A DNA stretch of 64,000 bases. Origin: Spraguea lophii (lineage: Eukaryota; Microsporidia; Spragueidae). Every line of letters starts with the position of its first letter. The stretch's first letter is position 1. A program made the position numbers and the translations under genes. The DNA is taken from assembly GCA_001887945.1 (NCBI GenBank), contig LDOQ01000225.1, forward strand, positions 1-64,000. Direction: 5' to 3'. Below the pieces are notes generated by a model. It was not told the DNA's origin. It saw only the letters and a program-made list of their open reading frames with translations, and did no database searches. Positions 10,548 to 21,263 of the stretch are shown here, in pieces.

Positions 10548-10719
10548 TACTTTGAAAAAATAAAAATTATTATTGAAATTATTTTTTTTTATTTTTCGAA
10601 AGCATTCAAAGAAATCTTTAAAGAAAAAAATATTATTTTTAAATTTTACTCAATCCAATGGCTACTTTTATTTTTTCTGTAAAATTTATTTTTAAAATTT
10701 TTATTTTTTTTATCCCTAA

Positions 10720-11226
10720 ATGAAATTACCAAGAGTAAAAGAATTATCTGCAGATATCTTGAAATGTGGTGTTAGACGCATATATCTTGATACTTTTGAA
10801 CCTTCTAAACTATCTGCTGCAACCAGTAGAGATGATATCAGAAAACTTATAAAAGATGGTCTGATAGTAAGAAAGGCACAAAAAATACACAGTAGATATC
10901 ATGCCAATAAATTAATGAGAGAGAAAGAAAAAGGTAGACATAGTGGTCCAGGTAAGGTTAAAGGGTCAAAAAATGCTAGAATGCCTGAAAAAGATAAATG
11001 GATAAAAAGAATAAGAGATTTAAGAAATACATTAAAAGAATTGAGAGATAAAGGAGAAATAACAAAGACCGAACATAAGATGTATTATCAGAAGACCAAG
11101 GGTAATGGATATAAAAATTCTGCTGCATTAATGGGAGCTATAAAACAGAAACATGATGATGAAAGAAGAATGAAAGAAATCGAAGAACAAGCAAAGGCAT
11201 TGAAGATAGCCGCAAGTGAGAAATAA
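10720..11226 (+). CDS. RPL19: Large ribosomal subunit protein eL19
   Basis: 168 residues with the family landmarks: VKELSADILKCGVRRIYLD at the start, then IRKLIKDGLI, the RNA-binding HSRYHANKLMREKEKGRHSG block, and YYQKTKGNGYKN, ending in the usual long charged helix. Short tail relative to animals. No intron. TATCCCTAA directly before the ATG fixes the start. Confidence 0.97.
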   Translation: MKLPRVKELSADILKCGVRRIYLDTFEPSKLSAATSRDDIRKLIKDGLIVRKAQKIHSRYHANKLMREKEKGRHSGPGKVKGSKNARMPEKDKWIKRIRDLRNTLKELRDKGEITKTEHKMYYQKTKGNGYKNSAALMGAIKQKHDDERRMKEIEEQAKALKIAASEK

Positions 11227-11264
11227 AATATTTTTTCTTTAGAATTAATAATTTAGATGTTTAT

Positions 11265-11693
11265 TTATTTTTTATTCAGTAAAATTTTATAAAGTTCATC
11301 TATTTTATCATCACTCCACATTTCATCTTCTTTTCTTTCTACAAAACCTTCTAATTTTTCTATTTCTCGATTTTTTTCTTTTTTTTTATTTTTATTATTT
11401 TTTTCTTTTGTTAAAATATAATAAATTTTATCATCAAATATTTTTTTATTTTTTATTATTTCTTCTATCCTTTTTTTAAGGTTTCCTTGTTGTACTATTT
11501 TTATTTTTTCTCTTACTTTCACTTTATAATTTTTGTTTACATTGAGTATTTCCAAACGGAGCATACATTTCTCCAATATTTGTTCTTGTGTTTTATTTTC
11601 TAAAAGATATGTATAATCCGTATCTAAATTATCATCCAATGCTTTTCGTAATGAAATTAAATCGTCTATTTTGTTTTGAATCGATTTTTTCAT
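11265..11693 (-). CDS. Small coiled-coil hypothetical protein
   Basis: 142 residues, lysine/glutamate/isoleucine-rich and probably helical throughout, with a basic low-complexity run (KNNKNKKKEKNREIEKLE) near residues 98-116. No membrane segment or signal peptide. Convergent with RPL19 and only 38 bp from its stop, typical of microsporidian packing. CCAGACC lies before the ATG. I do not recognise it. Confidence 0.6.
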   Translation of the reverse strand: MKKSIQNKIDDLISLRKALDDNLDTDYTYLLENKTQEQILEKCMLRLEILNVNKNYKVKVREKIKIVQQGNLKKRIEEIIKNKKIFDDKIYYILTKEKNNKNKKKEKNREIEKLEGFVERKEDEMWSDDKIDELYKILLNKK

Positions 11694-13278
11694 GGTCTGG
11701 AAAATTTTTAAAAATTAATAGATGAGAAAATTATTAAAGGGCTGATAAGTTATTCCATAGAAAAAAATATTATAATTATTATTTTATTTTATATTATTTA
11801 ATGATTTTAAATATCGTTTATTTCTAATTTAATAAAAAATGAATCTTTTCTATAAAACTCACCTAAATTTTTTTTCCATAAAATAATTTCTAAATAGCCA
11901 ATTTTTATGGAAGAGACTCTTAAAAATTATTACTAAATGAAGAAAAAAACTAAATAAGCATATAAATAAATATTTTTCTATTTTAATAGTGTCTGTCAAA
12001 CATTTATTCTTTATGTATTCGTTGATTCTCAGACATAATATAAAATATATTACAATACGTCGTTTAATTTCTATCTCACAAAACATAATTTTTTCAAAAA
12101 AAAATAAATATGCCAATAAAACAAGTGTAAATTATTAAATAATTAAAGAGAACATTAAAATGATATTTTTATAAAAATTATATGATGTAAATAGATTAAT
12201 ATATTTTATATAAAAAGTAATTTATTATAAATTATATGAAAAACAATTGGTTATAGAATATTATTTCACTATATAAAATACCTTTCTACTTTTGGACAAT
12301 TTTTCATTTAAATTTATAATCCTAGAAATGATGTTTTAAAGGCATAGTTGCTATAAATGAATAATAATCCCAGAAGAGTGTTTTAAAAATACAATAGATC
12401 ATCAGTCGTCTAATCTTAGAATGATTCTTCTTTTTTATAAAATGCGGTAATTACAATATCTTAGTAATAGGTTTTTTTATCTTCTAATGAAAAACAGAAA
12501 AAAAATACAATCATTAGATTTTTATCAACCATGTTTATCAGAAGCTATAGCGAAATAAATTTATTTTTATGTAAAAGATAAATCTATTTATTTTATTCGT
12601 TTAAATAATAAATATTTACTTTAGCAATCAAATATACATATATTATTCTAGCTAGTATTTGATATGGAACTGGTATTCTTATATTATATATCTTCTTATT
12701 ATATACTTACTGATTTATTTAAAGAACATACATATGTATCTTACATTAATAGTTTAATGAATCAACAGTTTTAGACCATAATCATTTATAAATATCCAAA
12801 CCACTTAGACTATAATTAAAATAATCCATAATTATACATTCGACGATTTAAGACTGAATCCATATCAAAATTTTTTATAAAAAGTTTAAGAAATTTATCT
12901 TCTGATAATTTGGATTCTCATTAACTGTTAATTATTTCTTGAAGACAAAAAGAATATAAAAACTTTTGTTATTGTAAAATACGATTAGTTTAATTTGTTT
13001 TTTATAAGTTGCTTTAAACAAGATCTATTGAACCAATCAAATGAGTTTTAATAATAAATTCAAAATCCAAAGTTCTATTAGAACAAGATATGATTAAGTT
13101 TTAATTGATTATTGAAAACATCAAAATTTTATAGATCGAAACATAGTTAGGGTTTAATTGATTATTAAAAACACCCGATTTTAAGCCATTTATAATAATA
13201 TATTTTATTTTATTATTATTTTATCATTTAAATATTTTATCGTAAAATCATTATATATTTTTTTATAAAAGCCAACCC
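11694..13278. other. Long gene-poor stretch
   Basis: About 1.6 kb without a supported gene. A minus-strand frame at 11859-12116 looks like chance. There are two short degenerate duplications: ATAATCC(T/C)AGAA with TGTTTTAAA near 12318 and 12364, and a TTTAATTGATTATT(G/A)AAAACA string near 13097 and 13152. Confidence 0.4.
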
Positions 13279-14250
13279 ATGATAAATAAATTATTTTCGA
13301 AATTATATCTTTCACGAATATTCTTATTGATAAATATTATGATTATTCCTTTATTACTCACATTTATAGTAAAAAAAGTAAAAATATTAAATAAAAATAA
13401 AGATATTTTCGAAGAGGCTGATTATTATAAAGATTTTATCAAATATTTTGAAAGAGGAGAAAATCTTTTTTCTGTGTATACGACTATTGATAGAGATTTT
13501 CCAGGATCTTTAAAAGAATTTTACGATCAATCTCTTATAATAGGTAAAGCGCATGTATACAAATCAGTAATTTTGGAAAAGAGGGTTTTTAGAGATATGT
13601 ATTTAGTAGTTTCTACTGTGAAAAAAACACAAAATAATATTGAAGTTCAAAAATTGTTAAATAGTAATAATTGTACTGGGTTATCAAATCTTTATTGTTA
13701 TTATACTAGAGGAGATAAATTATATCGTTGTCAAAGATATGCTTTAGGCAGAAAACTTGATATGGTTATAAAAAATTTATCAGTTAATATAAAATTATAC
13801 ATCTTAGGAAAAGTATTTGAAGCGATAAAATTCTTACACAAATTAGATATAGTTCATACTGCTTTAACACCGTTTTCTATCATTGTGTCTGGACATGAAC
13901 CAACAATAATAGATTTTACAAAGGCTAAATATCTACCATTAAAACCTATTGAAAAAATTAATCGACGAGGAAGAAAAATGTATTATGTTGCACCCGAATT
14001 AAAAAATGAAGGACGTGTTCATAAAGGAAATGATTGGTATTCATTTGCAATGTTATTTTATTATTTATTTGAAGAAAATGAAGATAATATTAGCGAAGGT
14101 CTAAATTTTGAGAATTTAAATGCTGATAACTTTAAAGCTGCAAGAGAGTTTATTAAGACTGTTTTAAATGAAGAAGATCCTGAAGAAAGAGAAGACTATG
14201 TTTTAAAGATGAATAACCAACACGAAGTATTCAATTTCCAATCAACATAA
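13279..14250 (+). CDS. Membrane-anchored protein pseudokinase
   Basis: 323 residues: an N-terminal membrane/signal-anchor segment at about 12-31, then a kinase-like domain. The HRDLKPxN catalytic loop is HTALTPFS (193-200), so the catalytic Asp, the Lys and the metal-binding Asn are all replaced; DFG is DFT (212-214); APE is kept (238-240), as is D-W-Y-S-F (252-256, the αF Asp). A lysine at 115/116 (VVSTVKK) may be the VAIK lysine. Predicted fold is kinase, activity very unlikely. It probably sits in the secretory membrane. ACCC directly precedes the ATG. Confidence 0.82.
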   Translation: MINKLFSKLYLSRIFLLINIMIIPLLLTFIVKKVKILNKNKDIFEEADYYKDFIKYFERGENLFSVYTTIDRDFPGSLKEFYDQSLIIGKAHVYKSVILEKRVFRDMYLVVSTVKKTQNNIEVQKLLNSNNCTGLSNLYCYYTRGDKLYRCQRYALGRKLDMVIKNLSVNIKLYILGKVFEAIKFLHKLDIVHTALTPFSIIVSGHEPTIIDFTKAKYLPLKPIEKINRRGRKMYYVAPELKNEGRVHKGNDWYSFAMLFYYLFEENEDNISEGLNFENLNADNFKAAREFIKTVLNEEDPEEREDYVLKMNNQHEVFNFQST

Positions 14251-14339
14251 AGTTTTGTTATCTTATTTACTCTAAAATCTAATATTTATTTTTTCACTTA
14301 ATACAAAATATTATTTTATTTATTATAAATTATTATAAT

Positions 14340-14465
14340 TAATAATATTGATATAGATAAAATAATATTTGAATAACTTTTTTATTTTTTTATTCTTGAT
14401 GAAAACAATAAAAATTTAAAATTTACATATTTTTAAAGTATATTTTATCTATATCAATATTATTA
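14340..14465. repeat. Perfect 25-bp inverted repeat, 126-bp hairpin unit
   Basis: 14340-14364 and 14441-14465 are exact reverse complements over 25 bases (core ATATTGATATAGATAAAATA against TATTTTATCTATATCAATAT), separated by 76 bases. It starts 90 bp after the pseudokinase stop. It could be a MITE-like foldback element or a strong hairpin at a transcript end. Confidence 0.75.
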
Positions 14466-15160
14466 AAATATATAATTTCTTCTGCCATTTTTATTTAAAT
14501 AAATTAAAATCATATATGAACAGTAAAAATACATTAAGATAGCCTTCTTATAAATATAGAAAATAGTTCTAATTATAAAAAAATATGATTAATTTGTTAA
14601 TACGAAATTGGATATATTACTAATTTGGGAAATATAAAGCTATGAAAGAATAATAATTAATTAATCAGAAGGTTTCATAAACTATGATAATCTGATGAAT
14701 ACAAATACAATAGAAAAATAATTATCAATAATATAAAAAAATTACATTTCAAATATACAAAAGTTATAATCCTAAGACATTCAAATTTGGTAATTATTAA
14801 AAAGAAATATATAAGAATCTCAGTTACAAGAAATAACATACAAACTCTTAAATAAAAAAAATTTTATAGTAAGGTTCATAATAATTTTATTTTTTTTTGG
14901 ATTAAGAATTCATAATAATTTAATAATTGTATAAAATATTTTTGTATGAAAAAATTTATAATAATTTAATATTAAATGTTTAAAAAACAATTATTAAAAA
15001 TTCATTAGAGTTGTAATAAGAAAATAACCATAAAATTATCACAACAATAAATATAAATAAAATTATAAAGATAATACATTTTATTATAAAACATTTTTAA
15101 AACTATTCTGATTTTCATGTTTTAAAAAATATCTAAAAAATAAATTTATTTTAGACCCCT
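14466..15160. other. AT-rich intergenic upstream of SAR1
   Basis: No gene or RNA seen. Confidence 0.4.
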
Positions 15161-15841
15161 ATGGCAGAATTTGTAGAATATATTTATGCTATTAAAGATA
15201 AAATACATGAAATATATGAGAAAACATTTGGTTCTCTTATACGTCAGTTATTTACAAAACCTGCATCTATATTATTTTTAGGAATAGATAATGCTGGTAA
15301 AACTACTTTGTTGAACAAATTAAGAGATAATACTACAAATACTTATGCTCCTACAAGACATCCTCAGAAGAATGAAGTGGAGATAGGAAATTTAAAGGCA
15401 AATGTTGTTGATTTGGGTGGGCACGAGGCTGCTAGATTGGCATGGGAACAGTATTATTATGATTGTAATGGTATCGTTTTTATTGTGGATGTTAATGATA
15501 AAGAAAGATTTCCTATCGTTAAAAAAGTATATGATGAACTTAGAAGTACTGTCGTTAATAAAAGACATTTGAAAGTACCAATTGTTGTTCTGATGAACAA
15601 AATAGATATTTTAGGGCATACAACAGAATCTGCAGAAGATGATCCTCAGTTTATAGATATGCTTACTGAAAATTTAGGAATAGAAAATGAAGGTGAGGAT
15701 TCTGGACAACCTGTGAGAATATTTTATCTTAGTATAAAAGAAGAATCTCCAAATAATATGAATGGTTCCTTAGTTCAAGCCTTTCAGTGGTTGAGTAAAA
15801 TGATTTCTTTAAAAGAAGCAAAAACAAATGCAGATTTATAA
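15161..15841 (+). CDS. SAR1: Small GTPase Sar1 (COPII)
   Basis: 226 residues. P-loop GIDNAGKTT (41-49), switch I threonine in PTRHP (T65), switch II DLGGHEAAR (84-92) and NKID (146-149). The N-terminal amphipathic leader before the P-loop, the absence of an N-myristoylation glycine at position 2 and the DLGGH-(x)-AR stretch separate it from Arf. It drives COPII coat assembly at ER exit sites. Longer than most Sar1 (about 190) because of an acidic insert near 155-185. GACCCCT directly precedes the ATG. Confidence 0.95.
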   Translation: MAEFVEYIYAIKDKIHEIYEKTFGSLIRQLFTKPASILFLGIDNAGKTTLLNKLRDNTTNTYAPTRHPQKNEVEIGNLKANVVDLGGHEAARLAWEQYYYDCNGIVFIVDVNDKERFPIVKKVYDELRSTVVNKRHLKVPIVVLMNKIDILGHTTESAEDDPQFIDMLTENLGIENEGEDSGQPVRIFYLSIKEESPNNMNGSLVQAFQWLSKMISLKEAKTNADL

Positions 15842-16215
15842 AAATAAATGTTTTATTCTTTTATATTTTTTTCTAAATATAGAAATATAATTTAAATATT
15901 CAAGTAAGACAACCAATTTTACGTATAATTATTTTATTAAACAATTAATATATCAAAGAGTATATAAGAGTATAAAACATTTTTATTCACTTATTACTAA
16001 CCTTACCTAACCATAATTTTACAACCACCACTCTCTATTGATAAAAGATTATTAAACCGTATTAGGTTAGAATATATCCAATAAATACAAATAAAATTTA
16101 TAATAACCTTATAAAATCATAAAAATCAATATTATTGAATATTTAATAATTTCAGATGAAAAACACTGATATTGTTTCAAAACATCTTTTTTATTTTTAA
16201 TCCAAACATTAATTC
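15842..16215. other. Intergenic with telomere-like motif
   Basis: Contains CTAACCTTACCTAACC at 15997-16012 and the reverse-sense ATTAGGTTAG at 16061-16070. No gene. Confidence 0.5.
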
Positions 16216-16374
16216 ATGATGTTTTATTTTCTTCTTTCCATTCTGTGTAAACCACCTAAAGAGATGAAAAACATAAGTAAAATACATGAATTAGAAGCAT
16301 TAAAAAACGAAGATGAATTTATGGCCGCCCACCTAATATCTGAAGGCTACAAAGTTACAAGACCAGAAAAATAA
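16216..16374 (+). CDS. Tiny putative secreted peptide
   Basis: 52 residues: a short hydrophobic leader MMFYFLLSILC then a charged tail ending in AHLISEGYKVTRPEK. Codons are balanced and include GCC, CCG-poor but non-AT-run usage, unlike spacer DNA, which supports coding. Tandem with the next small secreted gene 71 bp on. No family recognised. Confidence 0.5.
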   Translation: MMFYFLLSILCKPPKEMKNISKIHELEALKNEDEFMAAHLISEGYKVTRPEK

Positions 16375-16445
16375 ATATTTTTTACATCACAATCTGATAC
16401 TTCAGTCTCACAATTATTTTTTATTCTAACACATCATTTCTTAAT

Positions 16446-16691
16446 ATGAGAATTCTTATTTTTATTACATTTCTCGTCAACACATTCCAATTAATAGTAG
16501 ATGAGATTAATAGAGAGAGAAATGAACTTAGACACCATAATGAAATGAGAATAAAAAAAGCACTCTTCGAACAAAAGTTAATTGAGTTACGTCCCACAGC
16601 AGAAGAATATGCATTTGCAGATATGAATAAACCAGTAACCATAGAATATTTAGCAAGGCCTAAACAAATGTTGGTGCTTATGGAACATTGA
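16446..16691 (+). CDS. Small secreted protein, unknown
   Basis: 81 residues with signal peptide MRILIFITFLVNTFQLIVDE (cleavage about residue 18-20) and a helical, charged mature part (ERNELRHHNEMRIKKALFEQ). Ends ARPKQMLVLMEH. Downstream neighbour of a 52-residue secreted-type peptide on the same strand; the pair may be co-expressed. Function unknown. Confidence 0.62.
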   Translation: MRILIFITFLVNTFQLIVDEINRERNELRHHNEMRIKKALFEQKLIELRPTAEEYAFADMNKPVTIEYLARPKQMLVLMEH

Positions 16692-16704
16692 TATTTTCTA
16701 TAAT

Positions 16705-16960
16705 AAAATTTATTTAATTATTTATCAAATCTATATTATATTTATTTTATTGTATAAATATAAAAATGAATTAATTATTTCTCATGACAATTTAATTCTT
16801 ATTGTATAAATAAAGTAAATATTTATCATGATAATTAATTTTTATTGTAAATATAAAATAATAAAATAAGAACCTCATCTAAAAATAGCTTTTATTATAA
16901 AATAATTATTTATCATAACATTTAATTTTTATTATAAAAATAAAATATTGAAATATAAAA
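16705..16960. repeat. Degenerate tandem repeat, unit about 45-60 bp
   Basis: Four diverged copies of ATTATTTATCATGACAATTT-type sequence followed by AATTTTTATTGTATAAATA, beginning near 16715, 16775, 16820 and 16903. The rest of the gap to 17464 shows nothing further. Confidence 0.5.
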
Positions 16961-17464
16961 TAATAATTATACAGTAATAATAGCTACTTCACTGTTTTTA
17001 AACAGATAAAACAATTTCATATAATTTGTTTTATACATTCTTATTTTAATATGTAATACAATTATTTGATATTTTTTATCACAGATTTAATTCATAGTAA
17101 TGTTTCATTCTATTTTTACAATAAAAATTATATATAAGATTATATCAATTATTAAGATATAATAATTTTTTATAAAAAATAATATGTTCTATTTTTTTTA
17201 TAACACATACCAATCATTATAATATTACATTGTATTCTATTTGTTTCTAAATTACATCAATTACTATAATAGACCCTTTATATAAAAATATAAATTTTAT
17301 TCGATCAATAAATAATCATTAGGTATTTTATTTGCTAATTATTATTAATTTTACATGTAAAATAATACACTGGTTTACAAATTCAAAAAGTTTAATGGTC
17401 AATATTCAATATCAATTTGATATTTTATGAAACAGATTGTGTTGAATATTGTTATATAAAAAAT

Positions 17465-18361
17465 ATGATGTGGTCTACTATGCTTTTTACCTTCTTTTTG
17501 TTAAAAATGGTATATTTACCATATTTAGTTTGTGGAGAGATGTTTTATGACGATGTTAAACCAAATAACTATGGTGCAGGTATAGACAATCATCATAATG
17601 TGGCTATGGATAATCACCATGGTGAAGTTGTCCCTTTGCATGGTGGTGATACGGGACTGTCTGGTGTAATTTTAACTAGGGATGTTTTACACCATCCAGG
17701 GAAAGGTATATTTGTAGGAATGAAAGGAAAAACACCATTGCCTGTGGCAGAAGGTATGGGTTTGGATGATTTACATGAAAAAATAGCTGATAATAAAGAT
17801 GCTGCACATAAAGCATCCATAGCGCGAAAGATCGCAGAAATGAAAAAACATGAATTGGATGCTTCAATAGCCGCAGAGATGGAACAACAAAAGAAGGAAG
17901 AGATGGAAAGATTAAAAAACTTAGATTTGCAAATAGCAAAATCTGAGCACGTTAAACCTGAAACATTAGGTAAGCATGTTATTCCCGTTGCAGTTTTCAC
18001 CCAAGAATCTTTCCCATTGATACACCATCTTAGAGATGTTATGAAAAAAATAAAATCAATCCAAGCAGCCGAATATAAAGCAATTGAATCACAAGAACAC
18101 ATAGCGCGTCTTGACGACATAACCGATCAACTTCCGCCACCGAATCCCATTCTAGAAACCCCCGAATTTTACCAAAAATTCTTTAATGCGGCAAACCTTC
18201 CCGATGCTATCCCCTCCCATGTTCCCGTGTTTGGAACACCTGGTAACTTTTACATAGGAAATAATCCCGATCAAAATGCACATGCAGAGATTGCAGGCCC
18301 TGGAACAGGAGAATACGAATCACCAGAAGGCCATGGACATTATGTTGGTCATGGAAGTTAA
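17465..18361 (+). CDS. Histidine-rich secreted protein, spore coat candidate
   Basis: 298 residues from the first in-frame ATG. Signal peptide MMWSTMLFTFFLLKMVYLPY, cleavage near LVCG. The mature protein has histidine clusters (DNHHNVAMDNHHGEVV; C-terminal EGHGHYVGHGS), a central alanine/glutamate/lysine coiled coil (about residues 105-170) and a proline-rich C-terminal third (QLPPPNPILETPEF). Codon use is clearly less AT-biased than its neighbours, as expected of a highly expressed gene. These features suit a spore wall or polar tube protein, but I cannot match it to a named one. Confidence 0.78.
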   Translation: MMWSTMLFTFFLLKMVYLPYLVCGEMFYDDVKPNNYGAGIDNHHNVAMDNHHGEVVPLHGGDTGLSGVILTRDVLHHPGKGIFVGMKGKTPLPVAEGMGLDDLHEKIADNKDAAHKASIARKIAEMKKHELDASIAAEMEQQKKEEMERLKNLDLQIAKSEHVKPETLGKHVIPVAVFTQESFPLIHHLRDVMKKIKSIQAAEYKAIESQEHIARLDDITDQLPPPNPILETPEFYQKFFNAANLPDAIPSHVPVFGTPGNFYIGNNPDQNAHAEIAGPGTGEYESPEGHGHYVGHGS

Positions 18362-18869
18362 AAATATATAAGTTCATACATAGAAGAATCTATTATTCTT
18401 TTAATAAATATTATTTTAGATGTAAACTCTTTTTTTTTAAATATATGTAAAATGTAATAAGAATGATATGGTTGTGATAAAAATATGGTATGGATATAAA
18501 GGATAATAAAAATATGAACATAAATATAATAGATTGTTGATAACAAAAAATTTAATGATTAAAAGATATATTATTATTATTAAATTTCACTTTTATCTAC
18601 TTATTTATTTCTACTCACTCATTTACTCGCTCTTATTATAAATCACCAAATCTAAACTCTTATTATAAATCACTTAATTTAACATCACACTAAGATTATA
18701 ACATCTCTTACATATTTTTTCTAACACATATTTCACATCAAAAATATTTCTGTTAAAACTGAAACATATTTTACATCCTACTAATAAATCTTCACTATAT
18801 CTTACTTATCCAAATAAATCATAACAACGTATTAAGTTTTATTTAAATATATTTTTATAAAAACCACAT
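18362..18869. other. Intergenic with short direct repeats
   Basis: CTCTTATTATAAATCAC occurs twice (about 18629 and 18656) with pyrimidine-rich CACTCATTTACTCGCTC before it. A loosely complementary purine-rich run (GAGTGAGTGAATAAGAATAA) lies at about 19207, on the other side of the next gene. Confidence 0.4.
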
Positions 18870-19175
18870 ATGATAATTTCCTACACCATAAAAAATATTA
18901 TAAAAATCTTAGTAACACTAAACATACTACTGATAAATATAAATAATATAGAATGTAAAGGTTACATAGGAATTCCCTCTAAACAAATGAACCATAATAT
19001 TTATAATAAAGGGTTTTCACATATCCAAGACAGCATAGGATCATCACCGCCAAAAGCAGGTACAATATTAACACAAAAGGTAGAAAGTAACTTAGCATTT
19101 GATCCAGAGTTAGTAGAAGATGCATCTACATCGTCTATAGATACAAGTAGTTCTGGATACAGTTCAACGATGTAA
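18870..19175 (+). CDS. Small secreted protein, unknown
   Basis: 101 residues. Signal peptide through about residue 29 (IKILVTLNILLININNIECK). The mature part is about 72 residues, ends in a serine/threonine-rich tail (DASTSSIDTSSSGYSSTM) and has one glycine/proline stretch. It follows the histidine-rich secreted gene on the same strand. No family recognised. Confidence 0.65.
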   Translation: MIISYTIKNIIKILVTLNILLININNIECKGYIGIPSKQMNHNIYNKGFSHIQDSIGSSPPKAGTILTQKVESNLAFDPELVEDASTSSIDTSSSGYSSTM

Positions 19176-19360
19176 GTAATAATAATAAATGAGTGTTAAT
19201 GAGAGAGAGTGAGTGAATAAGAATAAGTAGATGAGTGTGTGTACGTGATGATACTAATAATAATATAAATATAAACAGTATCAATAGATATAAATACTTA
19301 TAAATATAAATATAAAAGTATATTAATAAATATTTTATTTTCTAATAATTCTTTTTAATT

Positions 19361-19415
19361 TTATCATCTTTATAATAATATTTATATTTATAAGTTATTA
19401 TTATAAAGATGATAA
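19361..19415. repeat. Perfect 19-bp inverted repeat (hairpin)
   Basis: TTATCATCTTTATAATAAT (19361-19379) and ATTATTATAAAGATGATAA (19397-19415) are exact reverse complements with a 17-base loop. It lies between two co-oriented genes, 83 bp before the next ATG. A transcript-end hairpin or foldback relic are both possible. Confidence 0.7.
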
Positions 19416-19497
19416 TCTTACACACCTACTCACATCTATTACTATCACTCGTCTATTATTATAATAATATTTATAATATATTTTTATTATAATCCCT

Positions 19498-20856
19498 ATG
19501 TCTAATAATTCATATTTTGTTATATTTCATTCTATAACCAATAATACATCTTTACCACCAATATCCATATCTTCAACCATATCTCTTAATACAATTCTTA
19601 ATTCTATTCTCAATGATAATTCTACATATATATTTTTATATAAAAATAATATTATAAATAATCTTAACGATATTAAGATAGATAAGATTGATAAGATTGA
19701 TGATATAAATGGTATAGATAATAATACTATTATTAATATTAATATAAATATATTGAATATAGAAGAAAATATAATAATAGAATATAAAAAAGATATAGAA
19801 ATAATAATAGAAGTTAATGGTATAATAAAAGATATAATAATAGATAATAATATTATAGTAGCTATAGATGATAGTATATATATATTAGATAATGATATTA
19901 AGATAGATGATAATAATCATAATGATAATAATAGTAATCATAATAATCATAATGATAGTAATAGTATTATAAAAAATATTACTACCAACAATCATATTAA
20001 CAACAATAATCATACGAATATAAATAATAATATATTATATAGAATATATAAATTAAATAATAATATTATAAAAATAATAGATAGATATAATTATTATATA
20101 GATAATAATAGTATTATATCTTATAATAATAATATATGTGATAATAATAATAATACTATCACAGCTACTACTATTAATGATAATATAATTAAAATAAAGA
20201 AATATAATAATATTTATATTTCTACTAACAATGGTAATCTTTATAAATATCATAATAATAATATAAATAATATAAATATATTAGATAATAATGATATAAT
20301 AGAGATAATAGAGATAGATAATAATAATATAATAGGTGATAATACTGCTAACAGTATACCTGATACTGCAACTAACAGTATAACTAACACTATTAATAAT
20401 ATAATAATATTTACTCGTAAAGAAATAATATATAAGAATAAAATAAAAGAAATAAATAATATTTATATATCTACAGTAGAAATATTAAATAATTATATTT
20501 ATATTGGTACTATGGATGGTAGAATATTAAAATATATTATACATTATAATAATAATGATAATACTACAGATAATACTACTAATAACCATGTTACCAACCA
20601 TACCATCAGTTTAAATGATAATATAAATATATCTCTTATAAATGATATACAGAGTAATGAATATAAAATATTAAAGATTATACCTTTGGAAGAATATATT
20701 ATAGTACAAGATAGATATAATATAATATTATATAGAAATAATAAAGGGTTAGTAAAGGTTAATGAGTATAATTATAAAGAAGAAATAGTAAATATTATAT
20801 TTTATAATAAATTATATATAGCTTTTAGAGATAAGATAATTATAAAAGAAATATAA
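19498..20856 (+). CDS. Asn/Ile-rich protein, possible beta-propeller
   Basis: 452 residues, dominated by AAT/ATA codons. The N-terminal quarter reads as ordinary protein (MSNNSYFVIFHSITNNTSLP); later segments have repeated beta-strand patterns such as NIYISTNNGNLYKYH, NYIYIGTMDGRILKYI and KLYIAFRDKIIIKEI, as in WD/PQQ-like propeller blades, interrupted by long asparagine runs. The intact frame and CCCT directly before the ATG support a real gene. Function not assigned. Confidence 0.72.
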   Translation: MSNNSYFVIFHSITNNTSLPPISISSTISLNTILNSILNDNSTYIFLYKNNIINNLNDIKIDKIDKIDDINGIDNNTIINININILNIEENIIIEYKKDIEIIIEVNGIIKDIIIDNNIIVAIDDSIYILDNDIKIDDNNHNDNNSNHNNHNDSNSIIKNITTNNHINNNNHTNINNNILYRIYKLNNNIIKIIDRYNYYIDNNSIISYNNNICDNNNNTITATTINDNIIKIKKYNNIYISTNNGNLYKYHNNNINNINILDNNDIIEIIEIDNNNIIGDNTANSIPDTATNSITNTINNIIIFTRKEIIYKNKIKEINNIYISTVEILNNYIYIGTMDGRILKYIIHYNNNDNTTDNTTNNHVTNHTISLNDNINISLINDIQSNEYKILKIIPLEEYIIVQDRYNIILYRNNKGLVKVNEYNYKEEIVNIIFYNKLYIAFRDKIIIKEI

Positions 20857-21263
20857 TAGATTATAATGATAGGTTATAATGATAGATATAGTAGGTGATA
20901 ATAGATGATAATAATAATAGATGATGTGATAAGAGTAATGGTAATAATAATAAATAAATTATATTGATAACATAATTAAAAGTATTATATTTCTTTTATA
21001 ATTATATTTTTGATTACTTATATTCTTTATTTTGAATATAGGTTTTATTGTAATGATACTTTACTTTTAAATATGGTTTAGAATATCTATTTAATTTCAA
21101 ACTGATGTATAAATATGGATTATTGTTATTTTTAAGTTTATAATTTATAATTAAATAAAATATAGATTAAATAAATATGTTTTATGTAATATTAATAATA
21201 TTATTTATTAAATTTTAATAATTACCCTTAATAATTATTTCTTGATGGGATTTAAGTTATAAA
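20857..21263. other. AT-rich intergenic
   Basis: GATAATAGATGATAATAATA-type simple sequence just after the stop, then unremarkable AT-rich DNA up to a SINE copy. Confidence 0.4.

Noticed and set aside
11859..12116. 85-codon minus frame
   Set aside because: No family pattern, no start signal, composition of spacer DNA.
19160..19185. GTAAGT at the stop of the 18870-19175 gene as an intron start
   Set aside because: No suitable 3' splice site continuing a coding frame was seen.
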